A stretch of 64,000 bases of DNA from Candidatus Gastranaerophilales bacterium (lineage in GTDB: Bacteria > Cyanobacteriota > Vampirovibrionia > Gastranaerophilales > Gastranaerophilaceae), in contig CALVAY010000001.1 in the NCBI GenBank assembly GCA_944325665.1, forward strand, positions 186,001-250,000, in the 5' to 3' direction. How positions within the stretch are numbered: position 1 is the stretch's first letter; every line of letters begins with the position of its first letter. This document shows, in pieces, positions 16,586 through 25,306 of this stretch. The notes below the pieces were generated by a model. The model worked only from the letters and a program-made list of their open reading frames with translations, made no database searches and had not been told where the DNA came from. The position numbers and the translations under genes were made by a program.

Positions 16586-17441
16586 CGTTTTTAATTACTT
16601 CGCAAGAGCTTTTTGCTTTGTTTAAAGTATAAAAATGTATTCCTCTTGCTCCAAAATTAAGCAAGTCTTCACACTGTTTTGAGGCAAATTCTACCCCTGC
16701 TTTTATAGTGTCTTCTTTTGAATCTTTGTATTTTTCAAAGTATTCAAGTGTTTTTCCGTCAATATCCACTCCTGAAAGCTCAACTATTCTGCTTAATTGT
16801 TTAAAACTGCAAACAGGCAATACCCCTGGGATTATCGGTATTGTTATATTATTTTTCAGGCAGTTTTCATAAAAGCGATAAAAGTTTTCATTTTTGTAGA
16901 AAAGCTGCGTATATGTTACTTTTGCACCTAAGTCCTGTTTTTTCTTTAGGACGTTTAAATCATCCTCAAAAGTTTTTGCCTTTGGATGCTTTTCAGGATA
17001 AGACGCGACCGCAAATTCAAGCTCACTATGTCCTCTAAGGTATTCAATAAGCTCAATGGCACTTTTAAAATCTCTGTAACATACGTCAATATCTTCAGGC
17101 TCATCACCTCTTAGAGCTAAAATGTTTAATATGCCTAAATCTTCAATTTCTTTTATGTAGTCTTCAATATATTTTCTGCTTGAGCAAACGCAGGTAAAGT
17201 GAGGCATTACTGGTTGATTAAGATGTTTTTTAAGCTCTTGAACTATCTTTAAAGAAGTGCTTCTGTTTGAGCCGCCCGCACCGTAGGTAACTGAAATTAA
17301 GGCGGGTTTATTTTGACACATTAATTTTAATTCTTCAAAAAGCTTTTCAATTTTTTCGTCTAACCCCTCGCCCTTTGGCGGAAAAACTTCAAAAGATATT
17401 ATGGGCTTATCTTTTTTTGCGTATATTTCGCTTAATTTCAT
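16575..17441 (-). CDS. metF: Methylenetetrahydrofolate reductase
   Basis: 288 aa. MetF motifs: ISFEVFPPKGEG at the start, LISVTYGAGGSNRSTSLKIV, NILALRGDEPED and PIIPGVLPVCS, plus the C-terminal RGIHFYTLNKAK. It reduces 5,10-methylene-THF to 5-methyl-THF with FAD for methionine synthesis. It is the last gene of the mlaE-F-D-lpxK unit; its start overlaps the lpxK stop by four bases. Confidence 0.94.
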   Translation of the reverse strand: MKLSEIYAKKDKPIISFEVFPPKGEGLDEKIEKLFEELKLMCQNKPALISVTYGAGGSNRSTSLKIVQELKKHLNQPVMPHFTCVCSSRKYIEDYIKEIEDLGILNILALRGDEPEDIDVCYRDFKSAIELIEYLRGHSELEFAVASYPEKHPKAKTFEDDLNVLKKKQDLGAKVTYTQLFYKNENFYRFYENCLKNNITIPIIPGVLPVCSFKQLSRIVELSGVDIDGKTLEYFEKYKDSKEDTIKAGVEFASKQCEDLLNFGARGIHFYTLNKAKSSCEVIKNVIS

Positions 17442-18544
17442 AACTCCCTCACTCTTTTTTCAACTGCCCAAAGCAAATTATCCTCAGGGAAATTTACTTT
17501 CATTTTTAAACTTATAAAAGCCATATCTTCTTGATTTTCAAGCAGAGGCTTAATTTTTACCTCGTCCTTTTGAGTTGTTAGAATGTATTTGGCATTAAGT
17601 TCTTTTGCTTTTTTAATAAGATAATTAATATCCTCTCTTTTAAACTCCCAATGGTCGGGATAGCTCTTTTTAAAGACAAGATTAAAATCTTTTTTTAAGT
17701 AAGTGTAAAACTGTTCCGGCTGACCTATGGCGCAAAATGCCAAAATATTTTCTCCTGACGGGTTAATTTCAAGGGAATTTTTAATGTTATAGTAACAATC
17801 CGGTAAAAATTCAATTTTATAAAGGGGTTTATTTTTAATTTTTTTCTTTAATTTTAAAATTGAATTCTCACAATTTTCATCATCCTTATTCATTATTAAA
17901 ATTAAATCTGCTCTTTTAATTTCGCTTAATGGTTCTCTTAGAGGGCCAAGAGGCAAAAGTTGAGAATTTCCGAATTGTTTTTTTGAGTCTATTATAACTA
18001 TTGATAAATCTTTTTTAATTTTTCTGTTTGAAAAACCGTCGTCTAAGATTACAACTTGGCAGCCAAAGTTGTTGTGTGCAAAATCTGCCGCCAATTTCCT
18101 GTTTTTTGAAGTTAAGACAATACAGTTTTTGGTGTTTTTTGCGCACAAAAGTGCTTCATCCCCGCAAATTGCACCGTCATCGTAGTAGATTTTATTATAA
18201 TCTTTTATTATATTTACTTTCTTGTTGTCTAATTTTCCCTTGTAGCCTCTGTATATCACGGCAGTTTTTTTGTTTAGGGTATTTGCAATATAGTTTGCAA
18301 TTTCAAATACGACAGGGGTTTTGCCTACTCCGCCCGTTGTTAAGTTGCCGACACAAATTACACAAGGTTTAGCCTCTTTTTCTTTTAGCAGATTTATTGC
18401 GTATAGAAAATTTTTAATTTTAATTGCAAAGAAATAAAAGAGTGAGGGTATAAAAAGAATTAAATACATTATAAGGCCGACAAAGGGGTTAATTTTGCCG
18501 GTTTTATAATGAAAATCAGTTATAAATACTTTTAAATTTTTCAT
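17438..18544 (-). CDS. lpxK: Tetraacyldisaccharide 4'-kinase LpxK
   Basis: 368 aa. P-loop VGNLTTGGVGKTPVVFEIA near residue 66, then VIYRGYKG, GDEALLCA, VVILDDGFSNR and GPLREPLSEIKRADLILI, all LpxK features. An N-terminal hydrophobic segment (LIMYLILFIPSLFYFFAI) anchors it to the inner membrane. It phosphorylates the lipid A precursor, showing that this organism makes LPS. It lies three bases after mlaD and overlaps metF. Confidence 0.95.
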   Translation of the reverse strand: MKNLKVFITDFHYKTGKINPFVGLIMYLILFIPSLFYFFAIKIKNFLYAINLLKEKEAKPCVICVGNLTTGGVGKTPVVFEIANYIANTLNKKTAVIYRGYKGKLDNKKVNIIKDYNKIYYDDGAICGDEALLCAKNTKNCIVLTSKNRKLAADFAHNNFGCQVVILDDGFSNRKIKKDLSIVIIDSKKQFGNSQLLPLGPLREPLSEIKRADLILIMNKDDENCENSILKLKKKIKNKPLYKIEFLPDCYYNIKNSLEINPSGENILAFCAIGQPEQFYTYLKKDFNLVFKKSYPDHWEFKREDINYLIKKAKELNAKYILTTQKDEVKIKPLLENQEDMAFISLKMKVNFPEDNLLWAVEKRVREL

Positions 18545-18547
18545 CTT

Positions 18548-19909
18548 CTAGAACATCAATCTGAACAATAAAAATCTTTTGTTCAGCTTTTCCGAGAACT
18601 TTCTTAAATTCCTTGAAGTAACAACAGCATCCGAAAGAATTGTGTCTATACTTGCTTTTTGACAAGAGTCTAAATTGTTTAGGTTGTTTAGAGTTTTGTT
18701 TATGTTTGCAGAGATTTTATTTATATTTGAAACGGTAGATGTAATGTCGTTTTTAAGCTTGTCATCTTTTGTAAATTCGTTCATATAAGAAGAGATGTCT
18801 GCCAAGTTTCTTGAAATTTCATTTGTGTTAGCAAGAATTTCTTTTGTTTTCTTGTCCTCAAGTATCGTGTTGATATTTGTTGAAAGCTCTCCTACCGATT
18901 TTACTGTGGTTGTTAAGTTGTCCTTAAACTCTTCATCTGATGCGATTTCGTTAATGTTGTCAGACAATACGATTAACTTTGAAATAAGTTTGTTAGACTG
19001 AGCAAGCACCTCTTCAAGTTCGTCTTTTGAAGAATCTATTAAAAGTTGAGCTTTATCAAGAGTTGTTGAGGCTGTTTTTGTAAGCTCGTTTATATTTTTA
19101 ACACTTTCTTTAAGCTCGCTTATCATCTCATCAGAAAGAATTTCGGCAATCTTTTCGTTTGTTTCGTTGAGTGATTTTGACGCTTTGTAGTTAATTTCCA
19201 TAAAGTCGCTTATTCTCATAGGCTCAATTACGGTGTATTTTGAGTCTTGGTTTGGCAGATAAAGTTTTTCGCCGTTTAAATCGTAGAACATTAATTCGTT
19301 ATCTGCAATTTTGGCTGCTAAATTATCATTGTCCAAAATTAGCCCCGGCATTGTAATTGTATATTTAATTCTTAAAGTATTGCTTGTTGAAATTTTATTT
19401 TTTAAATCAAAAGGAATTTGGCTCGTAGGAAGCACGATGCACTCTTCTACATAGCCGATTTTATGTTTTTTGTCAGATAAAATCATAAAAATTTCCTGGC
19501 CTCTTTTAATTGAGGTGGTGCTTTTTATGGTTTCAGTGAACATTGTTTGTATTTTTGGCGGAGTAATTTCCAAGAATTGCTCTCCGATTAAGCCTGACTG
19601 CTGAATTGAGATTGTTGATGCCACAGGAATTTCAAGGTCTTTTTCCGTAATTACGAATTTAAGCTTAATATAGCTGTTTTTTCCGTTAATTATCGGTGTA
19701 ATTTCTTCAACCTGGCCTATTCTAAGCCCCATCATCTGCACACCGGAGCCTGCTCTCATACCGTTTACGTCTTTGAATATGACTTCAATTCTTTCTCCGG
19801 CTGACAAGCTTCTTCCTTTAATCCAAAGGACTGTAAAGATTAATATAAAAATTGCACTTAGGGTCAAAATACCGACTTTTAGTGATGATGATGTTTTCTT
19901 AGGTTCCAT
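18548..19909 (-). CDS. mlaD: MlaD-type MCE-domain lipid transport protein
   Basis: 453 aa. One N-terminal membrane helix (VGILTLSAIFILIFTVLWIKG), then an MCE domain (IEVIFKDVNGMRAGSGVQMM, GLRIGQVEEI, SGLIGEQFLEITPP), then a long helical, coiled-coil-like C-terminal half. MlaD is the substrate-binding subunit that moves phospholipids across the periplasm. The long C-terminal tail is unlike E. coli MlaD and more like cyanobacterial/plastid TGD2-type proteins. It follows mlaF and precedes lpxK. Confidence 0.9.
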   Translation of the reverse strand: MEPKKTSSSLKVGILTLSAIFILIFTVLWIKGRSLSAGERIEVIFKDVNGMRAGSGVQMMGLRIGQVEEITPIINGKNSYIKLKFVITEKDLEIPVASTISIQQSGLIGEQFLEITPPKIQTMFTETIKSTTSIKRGQEIFMILSDKKHKIGYVEECIVLPTSQIPFDLKNKISTSNTLRIKYTITMPGLILDNDNLAAKIADNELMFYDLNGEKLYLPNQDSKYTVIEPMRISDFMEINYKASKSLNETNEKIAEILSDEMISELKESVKNINELTKTASTTLDKAQLLIDSSKDELEEVLAQSNKLISKLIVLSDNINEIASDEEFKDNLTTTVKSVGELSTNINTILEDKKTKEILANTNEISRNLADISSYMNEFTKDDKLKNDITSTVSNINKISANINKTLNNLNNLDSCQKASIDTILSDAVVTSRNLRKFSEKLNKRFLLFRLMF

Positions 19910-19948
19910 AATACTTTCCGATTTTTTCTTTATTATACCTTAAAAATT

Positions 19949-20677
19949 TTACATTGACTTAATTTTCATAGGTCCTTCTATGGACGCAGTTACAAACTGT
20001 CTTGTATAGGGGTTATTTCCTTTAAGAAGCTCCTCGGTTGAGCCTTCAAAGACAATATTTCCCTCATAGAGCATAATCGCCTTATCTGTTGCTCTTTTTA
20101 TGGTTGAGAGTTGGTGAGTTACAACAAGGCAGCTTGCATTTAGTTCTTTTTTTAGCTCCACAATATAGTTTTCAATTAAAGTAGAAGACACAGGGTCAAG
20201 TCCCGCTGTCGGTTCATCATAGAGAATGATTTTAGGGTTTGTAACAATAGCTCGAGCAAAGCCGACCCTTTTTTGCATACCGCCTGAAAGTTCAGAGGGG
20301 TATTTGTTTTCAATTCCTTGTAACCCGACAAGTTTAAGCTTTTGGGCAACTATTTCTCTTAGCTGCTCTTCGTTATATTTTCCGCGAAACTCTTTTCGCT
20401 CCATTAACGGAAAAGCAATGTTTTCAAATACGTTAAGAAAGTCAAATAATGCACTGTATTGAAAAGTCATTGCAATATCTGCGTTAGCGGGTGTTTTAAT
20501 TATTTCTCCGGAGTTAGGGTAGAGCAAGTTACTTATTATTTTTAGTAACGTACTTTTGCCACTGCCTGAGAAACCTACAACGCCAAGAGTTTCACCGTCT
20601 TCAACTTTAAAATTAATATTGTTTAAGACCTTTTTATTATTAAATTCTTTTGTTAAATTTCTGACCTCTATACCCAT
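19949..20677 (-). CDS. mlaF: ABC transporter ATP-binding protein MlaF
   Basis: 242 aa. Walker A VGFSGSGKSTLLKI, Q-loop TFQYSALFDFL, signature ELSGGMQKRVGFARA, Walker B IILYDEPTAGLDP and H-loop VVTHQL. The start was taken as ATG 20677, eight bases after the mlaE stop, since the longer frame (20746) would run back into mlaE. It powers phospholipid transport with MlaE and MlaD. Confidence 0.93.
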   Translation of the reverse strand: MGIEVRNLTKEFNNKKVLNNINFKVEDGETLGVVGFSGSGKSTLLKIISNLLYPNSGEIIKTPANADIAMTFQYSALFDFLNVFENIAFPLMERKEFRGKYNEEQLREIVAQKLKLVGLQGIENKYPSELSGGMQKRVGFARAIVTNPKIILYDEPTAGLDPVSSTLIENYIVELKKELNASCLVVTHQLSTIKRATDKAIMLYEGNIVFEGSTEELLKGNNPYTRQFVTASIEGPMKIKSM

Positions 20678-20685
20678 TTTTAAAC

Positions 20686-21483
20686 CTATAAATAAAATAT
20701 ACTTGCAAAAATGTAATCCCACAATGCTATTGCTACAAAAGACCATACAACCGCACGAGTGGTTGATGTGCCGACTTCAAGGGCACCACCCCTTGTTGAA
20801 TAACCGCAAGAGCAGCTGATTAGTGCTATTGTGCCGCCAAAAAATGATGATTTTAAAAGTGCTACAAAAATATCCTTTACAAAAAGCCCATGCCACATTG
20901 AGCTTATGAAGTTTAAATACGTTATCTCGGCGGTCAGGTTCGAAATTACAGCTGCAAAAATAAGTCCGCATAAGGTTGCAATAATTACAACAAAAGGCAT
21001 CATAATAACCCCTGCTAAAAATCTTGGAACAATGAGATACTCAACGGGATCAACCTTAAGAACTTTCATGGCGCTTATCTGGTCTGTTACCGCCATTGAT
21101 GCGATTTCCGATGCGTAGGATGAACCTATCATGGAAATTATTGCAAAGCCTGCCATAATTGCTGAAAGCTCCCTTACCATAACAAGAGCGGACAATGAGC
21201 CTACATAGTTTCCCGCTCCCTGTTTTGCAAGCTCGGGGGCAATTTGCATGGCAATAATAATTGATGTCATGCTGACAATAGTTAGTGTTATTGGCAAAGA
21301 GTCAATTGAAAAACGCGAAAATTGTTCCATAAGAACATTGGGCTTAATTTTGAGCCTTGATAGAGTAGCACATACGCGTAAAAAATCCTTGCCGATGTTG
21401 CCAAGGGTAATTAAAAAATCTTGTATTTCATTCCAAAACAAATTAATGCCTTGAAAGAAAAGTGTTTTTTTAATGTTAATCAT
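20686..21483 (-). CDS. mlaE: ABC transporter permease MlaE
   Basis: 265 aa with about five membrane helices and the MlaE/YrbE pattern: FSIDSLPITLTIVSMTSIII, VMVRELSAIMAGFAIISMIG, MAVTDQISAMKVLKVDPVEY, VPRFLAGVIMMPFV, CGYSTRGGALEVG. It is the permease of the MlaFEDB-type system for outer-membrane lipid asymmetry. It is the first gene of the unit; AAAGG lies before the ATG and TATAAT about 11 bases upstream. MlaB and MlaC are absent from this window. Confidence 0.93.
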   Translation of the reverse strand: MINIKKTLFFQGINLFWNEIQDFLITLGNIGKDFLRVCATLSRLKIKPNVLMEQFSRFSIDSLPITLTIVSMTSIIIAMQIAPELAKQGAGNYVGSLSALVMVRELSAIMAGFAIISMIGSSYASEIASMAVTDQISAMKVLKVDPVEYLIVPRFLAGVIMMPFVVIIATLCGLIFAAVISNLTAEITYLNFISSMWHGLFVKDIFVALLKSSFFGGTIALISCSCGYSTRGGALEVGTSTTRAVVWSFVAIALWDYIFASIFYL

Positions 21484-21523
21484 TACCTTTATATTATATG
21501 ATTAACAATAATATTTGCAAAAT

Positions 21524-21554
21524 AAAAAGGCTGTGTAATAAATACAGCCTTTTT
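21524..21554. terminator. Bidirectional-type intrinsic terminator
   Basis: AAAAAGGCTGT (21524-21534) pairs with ACAGCCTTTTT (21544-21554). It serves the 121-aa gene on the minus strand, sitting between it and the mlaE start. The A-rich arm gives a T-run in both directions. Confidence 0.75.
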
Positions 21555-21576
21555 ATTAATTTGTTTTGTTTAACTC

Positions 21577-21942
21577 TTAAACCATTTCAGCTGGAGCTTC
21601 TGTAGGTATTTCTACTTGAGCGGCAGGAGTTTCTTCAGGTTTACGAGTTTTTTCCTTGATATTTTCAATGGTATCTGAAGCAAATTTCTTTACTGCGTTA
21701 TAAACATCTTCAGCCCCTGTTTTTACAAATGCAAAAGCCTTTTTAATACCTTTAGCATCTACATCTGCACCTGCTATTTTTTTGCCATGGATGCCAAGAG
21801 CAATAGTTCCTGCAGCAACTGCTGCTGCACCAACGCCTGCTGCGATTGCAGCTTTTTTGTTAATTCCTTTTTTCTCTTCAGCACCTTCACCCTTAAATGC
21901 CATTTTAGGAGCGCTGTAAGAATTAATACCGTTTACTTGCAT
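21577..21942 (-). CDS. Small Gly/Ala-rich protein with conserved N-terminal module, paralogue A
   Basis: 121 aa, no known family recognised. The N-terminus (MQVNGINSYSAPKMAFKGEG) is nearly identical to that of the 136-aa protein at 22136-22546. It is followed by EEKKGINKKAAIAAGVGAAA, a glycine/alanine-rich membrane-like segment, then a charged helical tail ending in PAAQVEIPTEAPAEMV. There is no classic signal peptide because the hydrophobic part starts near residue 32. The ribosome site AAAGGGAAT is also shared. Role unknown. Confidence 0.7.
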   Translation of the reverse strand: MQVNGINSYSAPKMAFKGEGAEEKKGINKKAAIAAGVGAAAVAAGTIALGIHGKKIAGADVDAKGIKKAFAFVKTGAEDVYNAVKKFASDTIENIKEKTRKPEETPAAQVEIPTEAPAEMV

Positions 21943-21956
21943 TATTATTCCCTTTC
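21818..21956 (-). repeat. Duplicated 5' cassette, copy A (ribosome site and N-terminus)
   Basis: Nucleotide-level near-identity with 22422-22557 at a constant offset of 604 across the first ~125 coding bases, with a small indel at the ribosome site. Upstream blocks are also kept: TTAAATCATGTGAATA (21986-22001) and GTTACAATGCTTTACAA (22041-22057) versus 22584-22599 and 22638-22654 (one mismatch). The 3' halves of the genes differ. Confidence 0.8.
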
Positions 21957-22091
21957 TGAGTTATTATCAACTACCTTCTGTCTAGTTAAATCATGTGAAT
22001 AGTTAAAATTGCTAGAATTGTAAAAACAAAAATAAATTTCGTTACAATGCTTTACAAAATACAACCTAACTGCTACGCATTATAGCATAAA

Positions 22092-22120
22092 AAAACTCAA
22101 AGGGAAATCCTTTGAGTTTT
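22092..22120 (-). terminator. Intrinsic terminator after the 136-aa gene
   Basis: AAAACTCAAAGG (22092-22103) and CCTTTGAGTTTT (22109-22120) pair perfectly around a 5-base loop, with a run of A's on the + strand before the stem giving a T-tract on the minus strand. Confidence 0.75.
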
Positions 22121-22135
22121 ATCTTTATAAATTGA

Positions 22136-22546
22136 TTATAAGCAATGGAAGTATGCTACTTCAGACATATTTTTTCCATAACGCTCAACTAAATCAGCAT
22201 CTCGGGCTGCCATATCGGATGTAGTAACAATGGCTTCTCTTGCGTTTTGAATCAGCGCTTCCTCTGCCTTAGTATCTTCTTTTTTAAAAATTTTGTCTAT
22301 TCCTTTTTTAATTGTTCTGCCTATCTCTTGGAAACCTGTCTTAAGATTTTCAAGAAGCTTGCCGTCTGCTCCGTTTACGGTTTTGCCTTTTTTAAAAGCA
22401 TAAATTGTTGTTCCTACGGCTACTGCTGCTGCACCAACGCCTGCTGCGATTGCAGCTTTTTTATTAATTCCTTTTTTCTCTCCGACACCTTCACCCTTGA
22501 ATGCCATTTTAGGAGCACTGTAAGAACTAATACCGTTTACTTGCAT
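22136..22546 (-). CDS. Small Gly/Ala-rich protein with conserved N-terminal module, paralogue B
   Basis: 136 aa, unknown function. It begins MQVNGISSYSAPKMAFKGEG and has the same KKAAIAAGVGAAAVA segment as paralogue A, then GKTVNGADGKL and a different helical C-terminus (ETIK-type charged segments, ending AYFHCL). It has its own terminator and a duplicated promoter/leader region. The shared N-terminus with a variable C-terminus suggests a targeting or anchoring module. Confidence 0.7.
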   Translation of the reverse strand: MQVNGISSYSAPKMAFKGEGVGEKKGINKKAAIAAGVGAAAVAVGTTIYAFKKGKTVNGADGKLLENLKTGFQEIGRTIKKGIDKIFKKEDTKAEEALIQNAREAIVTTSDMAARDADLVERYGKNMSEVAYFHCL

Positions 22547-22557
22547 ATTATTCCCTT
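22422..22557 (-). repeat. Duplicated 5' cassette, copy B
   Basis: Partner of the block at 21818-21956; see that entry for positions of the conserved upstream blocks. Conservation reaches about 100 bases upstream of the ATG and about 125 bases into the gene, then stops. Confidence 0.8.
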
Positions 22558-22673
22558 TCCAAATTATTTTCTTTTCTGTCTTATTAAATCATGTGAATAA
22601 ATAAAATTGACTTTTTTTGAGATTAAAAATTTATTTTGTTACACTGCTTTACAATTAACTCTATATTTTAATA

Positions 22674-23576
22674 TTAAGTGTCAAAACTTGCATCCCAATA
22701 TGCTGCATCTTCTGCTAAATTAATTTCTTCCAATTGTTTTTTGTAACCGCTTATTGCTTCTTGGATTTCTTTTTTATCTTGAGCGTCTCTTGCTTTACTG
22801 AGTTCATCATTTGCAGCGTCTATTTTTTTTGTCAAATCGTCTTTTATGCCTTGTATTCTATTTTGTACAGTACTTGTTTGTACTGTGTTTTCTGATGTAG
22901 CCTTGCCCGCTGCTTTTGCGGCATTTTCTGTTGTTGATTTTAATTGGCTTGCTGAAAAGAAATTTTTAATCCCGTTTGTGTTTTTAGCCTTATAGCCTTG
23001 AAGAAGTTCTTCCAAACCGTTTGTTATTACTGTTGTTTTGTCTCCGCTCTTTTTAATGTATTGTTCTACAACTTTTGCTACATCTTCAGCTGTTGCTTCA
23101 GGATTTGCAGTCTTTACTTGTTTTTCTATAATAGTTTTTAGATTGTCGGCATCAATTTTTGAAGCATCTTCGCCAAGCTGTTTAAGGACTTCATTGATAG
23201 CATTGTTTTGTGATGCCGCATTTGACGCTTCTCGTCCTGCTTTTGTGAAAATTGATTTAGCACCAATTTTTAAATTATTCCAAACACCTTTAAGACCTTT
23301 AAGGTTATCAGCTTGCTTTGCTGCGTCGTCAGTTAGGTTTGCAAGATTGATTGTTTTACCTCTTTTAATAGCGTAAGCAACTGTTCCAGCCGCCGCTAAG
23401 GCACCTCCGATAACTAAAAGCGGGTTGATGCCTTCATCTTTTTCTTGAGCTGTTGTAAATGTTGTTGTATCGCCGCCCTGAAATGCTGTCGTATTGGCGT
23501 TATTGTAAGTGTTGTTAACTGCATACGGGTTTGAATAAGAGTATGCATTGTAACCTGTAATACCATTCATAGACAT
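22674..23576 (-). CDS. Helical protein with related N-terminal plan, paralogue C
   Basis: 300 aa, not recognised. It begins MSMNGITGYNAYSYSNPYAV and reaches TTAFQGGD near residue 33, comparable to MAFKGEG in the two smaller neighbours. It then has one Gly/Ala-rich hydrophobic segment (PLLVIGGALAAAGTVAYAIK) followed by GKTINL, again as in the neighbours (GKTVNG). The rest is charged and mostly helical, with a coiled-coil-like end. The start has AGGAAGG upstream. Confidence 0.7.
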   Translation of the reverse strand: MSMNGITGYNAYSYSNPYAVNNTYNNANTTAFQGGDTTTFTTAQEKDEGINPLLVIGGALAAAGTVAYAIKRGKTINLANLTDDAAKQADNLKGLKGVWNNLKIGAKSIFTKAGREASNAASQNNAINEVLKQLGEDASKIDADNLKTIIEKQVKTANPEATAEDVAKVVEQYIKKSGDKTTVITNGLEELLQGYKAKNTNGIKNFFSASQLKSTTENAAKAAGKATSENTVQTSTVQNRIQGIKDDLTKKIDAANDELSKARDAQDKKEIQEAISGYKKQLEEINLAEDAAYWDASFDT

Positions 23577-23628
23577 AAGTAAACCTTCCTTCTATAACCT
23601 AAAACAAAACTTCCTACTCTTTAATAAA

Positions 23629-23661
23629 AAAAATCCTGCCCAAATAATTGACAGGATTTTT
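23629..23661 (-). terminator. Intrinsic terminator after serA
   Basis: AAAAATCCTG (23629-23638) pairs with CAGGATTTTT (23652-23661) around a 13-base loop; it lies 23 bases after the serA stop and ends the ribE-to-serA unit. Confidence 0.75.
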
Positions 23662-23683
23662 AATTATGTTAAGTTTTGTAACT

Positions 23684-25294
23684 TTAAACGTTTAATTTTA
23701 TGTAGCAAGGTTCATCAATACCGTTAATTTTAGCTATTTTGTTTAAAGTGTTTTGCTCAACAGTATCATCTGTGTTAATTATCATGATGCTTTTTTCATC
23801 TTCTCGTGCTTGTCCTTTTGCATAAGACTTTTGAGCGCACTGCATACGAGAAATGTTAATTCCGTCATCGCCTAAAACGGTTGCAACAGCGCCAATCATA
23901 CCGGGTTTGTTTTCATGAGGTACAATCAGCATATGTTTTTCGGGTTTAATTGAAGTATTGTATTCGTTGATTTTAACAATTCTTTTGATGTGTTGCGCAA
24001 TTAAAGCTCCCGAAATTGATGTGCAACCACCGTCTGTATTTAAGGTTACAGAGATTGAGCCTATATAATCTGTTGATTGTTGAGATTTCTTTGTAGAAAG
24101 ATTTATACCTCTTTTTTGCGCCAAAAGTGGTGCGTTAACATAGTTAACCCCAACAAGGTTGCTTGATAAAACTCCTTTTAGAATTGCCGTTTCAAGAGGT
24201 GAAGTATCAAGCTCTGCCAATTTTCCTTTGACTTCAATATCTATTGATTTTAAATTACCCTTAGATAATTGAGAAGCCATTTGCGCAATGTTTTCGGCTA
24301 TTGGCATATAATCCTTAACAGGCTCAAGTTTTTGCGGTTTTAAGGATGGAATATTTACCGCACTTGTAGCATCTCCGCCCGATAGCACTGCAACAACCTG
24401 ATGAGCAACATCAAGAGCAACGTTTATTTGTGCTTCATCAGTGCTTGCACCTAAGTGAGGAGTAAGTACAACGTTTTTGCCAAAGCCTAAAAGTACGTTG
24501 TTTTGGATATTTTTTTCATCTTCATAAACATCAAGAGCGCAAGATGCAACCTGTCCTGACTCAAGCGCTTCTTTAAGGGCTGCTTCGTCAATAATACCGC
24601 CTCTTGCGCAGTTTACAATTCTTACACCTTTTTTCATTCTGTTTATTGTGTTTTTATTAATTAAAGATGTTGTTTCTTTTGTTTTTGGGGTGTGAATTGT
24701 AATAAAATCGCACATTCCCCAGAAATCATCCAAATGTTGAATATATTTTGCACCCATATTTTCAACCATTTGAGCTGATGTGTATGGGTCAAAAACAACA
24801 ACTTTCATGCCAAGAGCAAGAGCTACTTCGGCAACGTGGTGGCCGATTTTACCAAGCCCGATAATACCCAAAGTTTTACCGAAAACTTCGACACCTGTAA
24901 ATTTTGAACGTTCCCATTTACCTTCTTTTACCGATTTAACGGCTTCGGGGATGTTTCTTACCATAGATAACATCATTGCAACAGTATGTTCGGCAGCTGC
25001 ATTTGTGTTACCGTCAGGTGAGTTTACTACAATAATACCTTTTGATGTCGCTGCATCAAGGTCAATGTTATCTACGCCAACGCCTGCTCTACCTATGATT
25101 TTTAAGTTTTTGCCGGCTTCAATAATTTTTGGCGTAACTTTTGTTTGGCTTCTGACTAAAAGTGCGTCGTATTCGCCAATTATTTTACATAATTCATCTT
25201 CATCCATTGTGGGAAGATTATCAACGGTTGCTACCTCTTCAACAATTTTAACGGCAGCTTCGTTAATTTTATCCGTAATTAAAACTTTTGCCAT
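23684..25294 (-). CDS. serA: D-3-phosphoglycerate dehydrogenase
   Basis: 536 aa, the long SerA form. Substrate-binding start, LKIIGRAGVGVDNIDL, NAD-binding LGIIGLGKIGHHVAEVAL, catalytic region NCARGGIIDEAAL and LTPHLGAST, then an intervening domain and a C-terminal ACT domain (KPGMIGAVATVLGDDGINIS) that usually gives serine feedback. It catalyses the first step of serine synthesis. It lies 12 bases after the class V aminotransferase gene. Confidence 0.96.
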   Translation of the reverse strand: MAKVLITDKINEAAVKIVEEVATVDNLPTMDEDELCKIIGEYDALLVRSQTKVTPKIIEAGKNLKIIGRAGVGVDNIDLDAATSKGIIVVNSPDGNTNAAAEHTVAMMLSMVRNIPEAVKSVKEGKWERSKFTGVEVFGKTLGIIGLGKIGHHVAEVALALGMKVVVFDPYTSAQMVENMGAKYIQHLDDFWGMCDFITIHTPKTKETTSLINKNTINRMKKGVRIVNCARGGIIDEAALKEALESGQVASCALDVYEDEKNIQNNVLLGFGKNVVLTPHLGASTDEAQINVALDVAHQVVAVLSGGDATSAVNIPSLKPQKLEPVKDYMPIAENIAQMASQLSKGNLKSIDIEVKGKLAELDTSPLETAILKGVLSSNLVGVNYVNAPLLAQKRGINLSTKKSQQSTDYIGSISVTLNTDGGCTSISGALIAQHIKRIVKINEYNTSIKPEKHMLIVPHENKPGMIGAVATVLGDDGINISRMQCAQKSYAKGQAREDEKSIMIINTDDTVEQNTLNKIAKINGIDEPCYIKLNV

Positions 25295-25306
25295 ATTATA
25301 CTTTCC

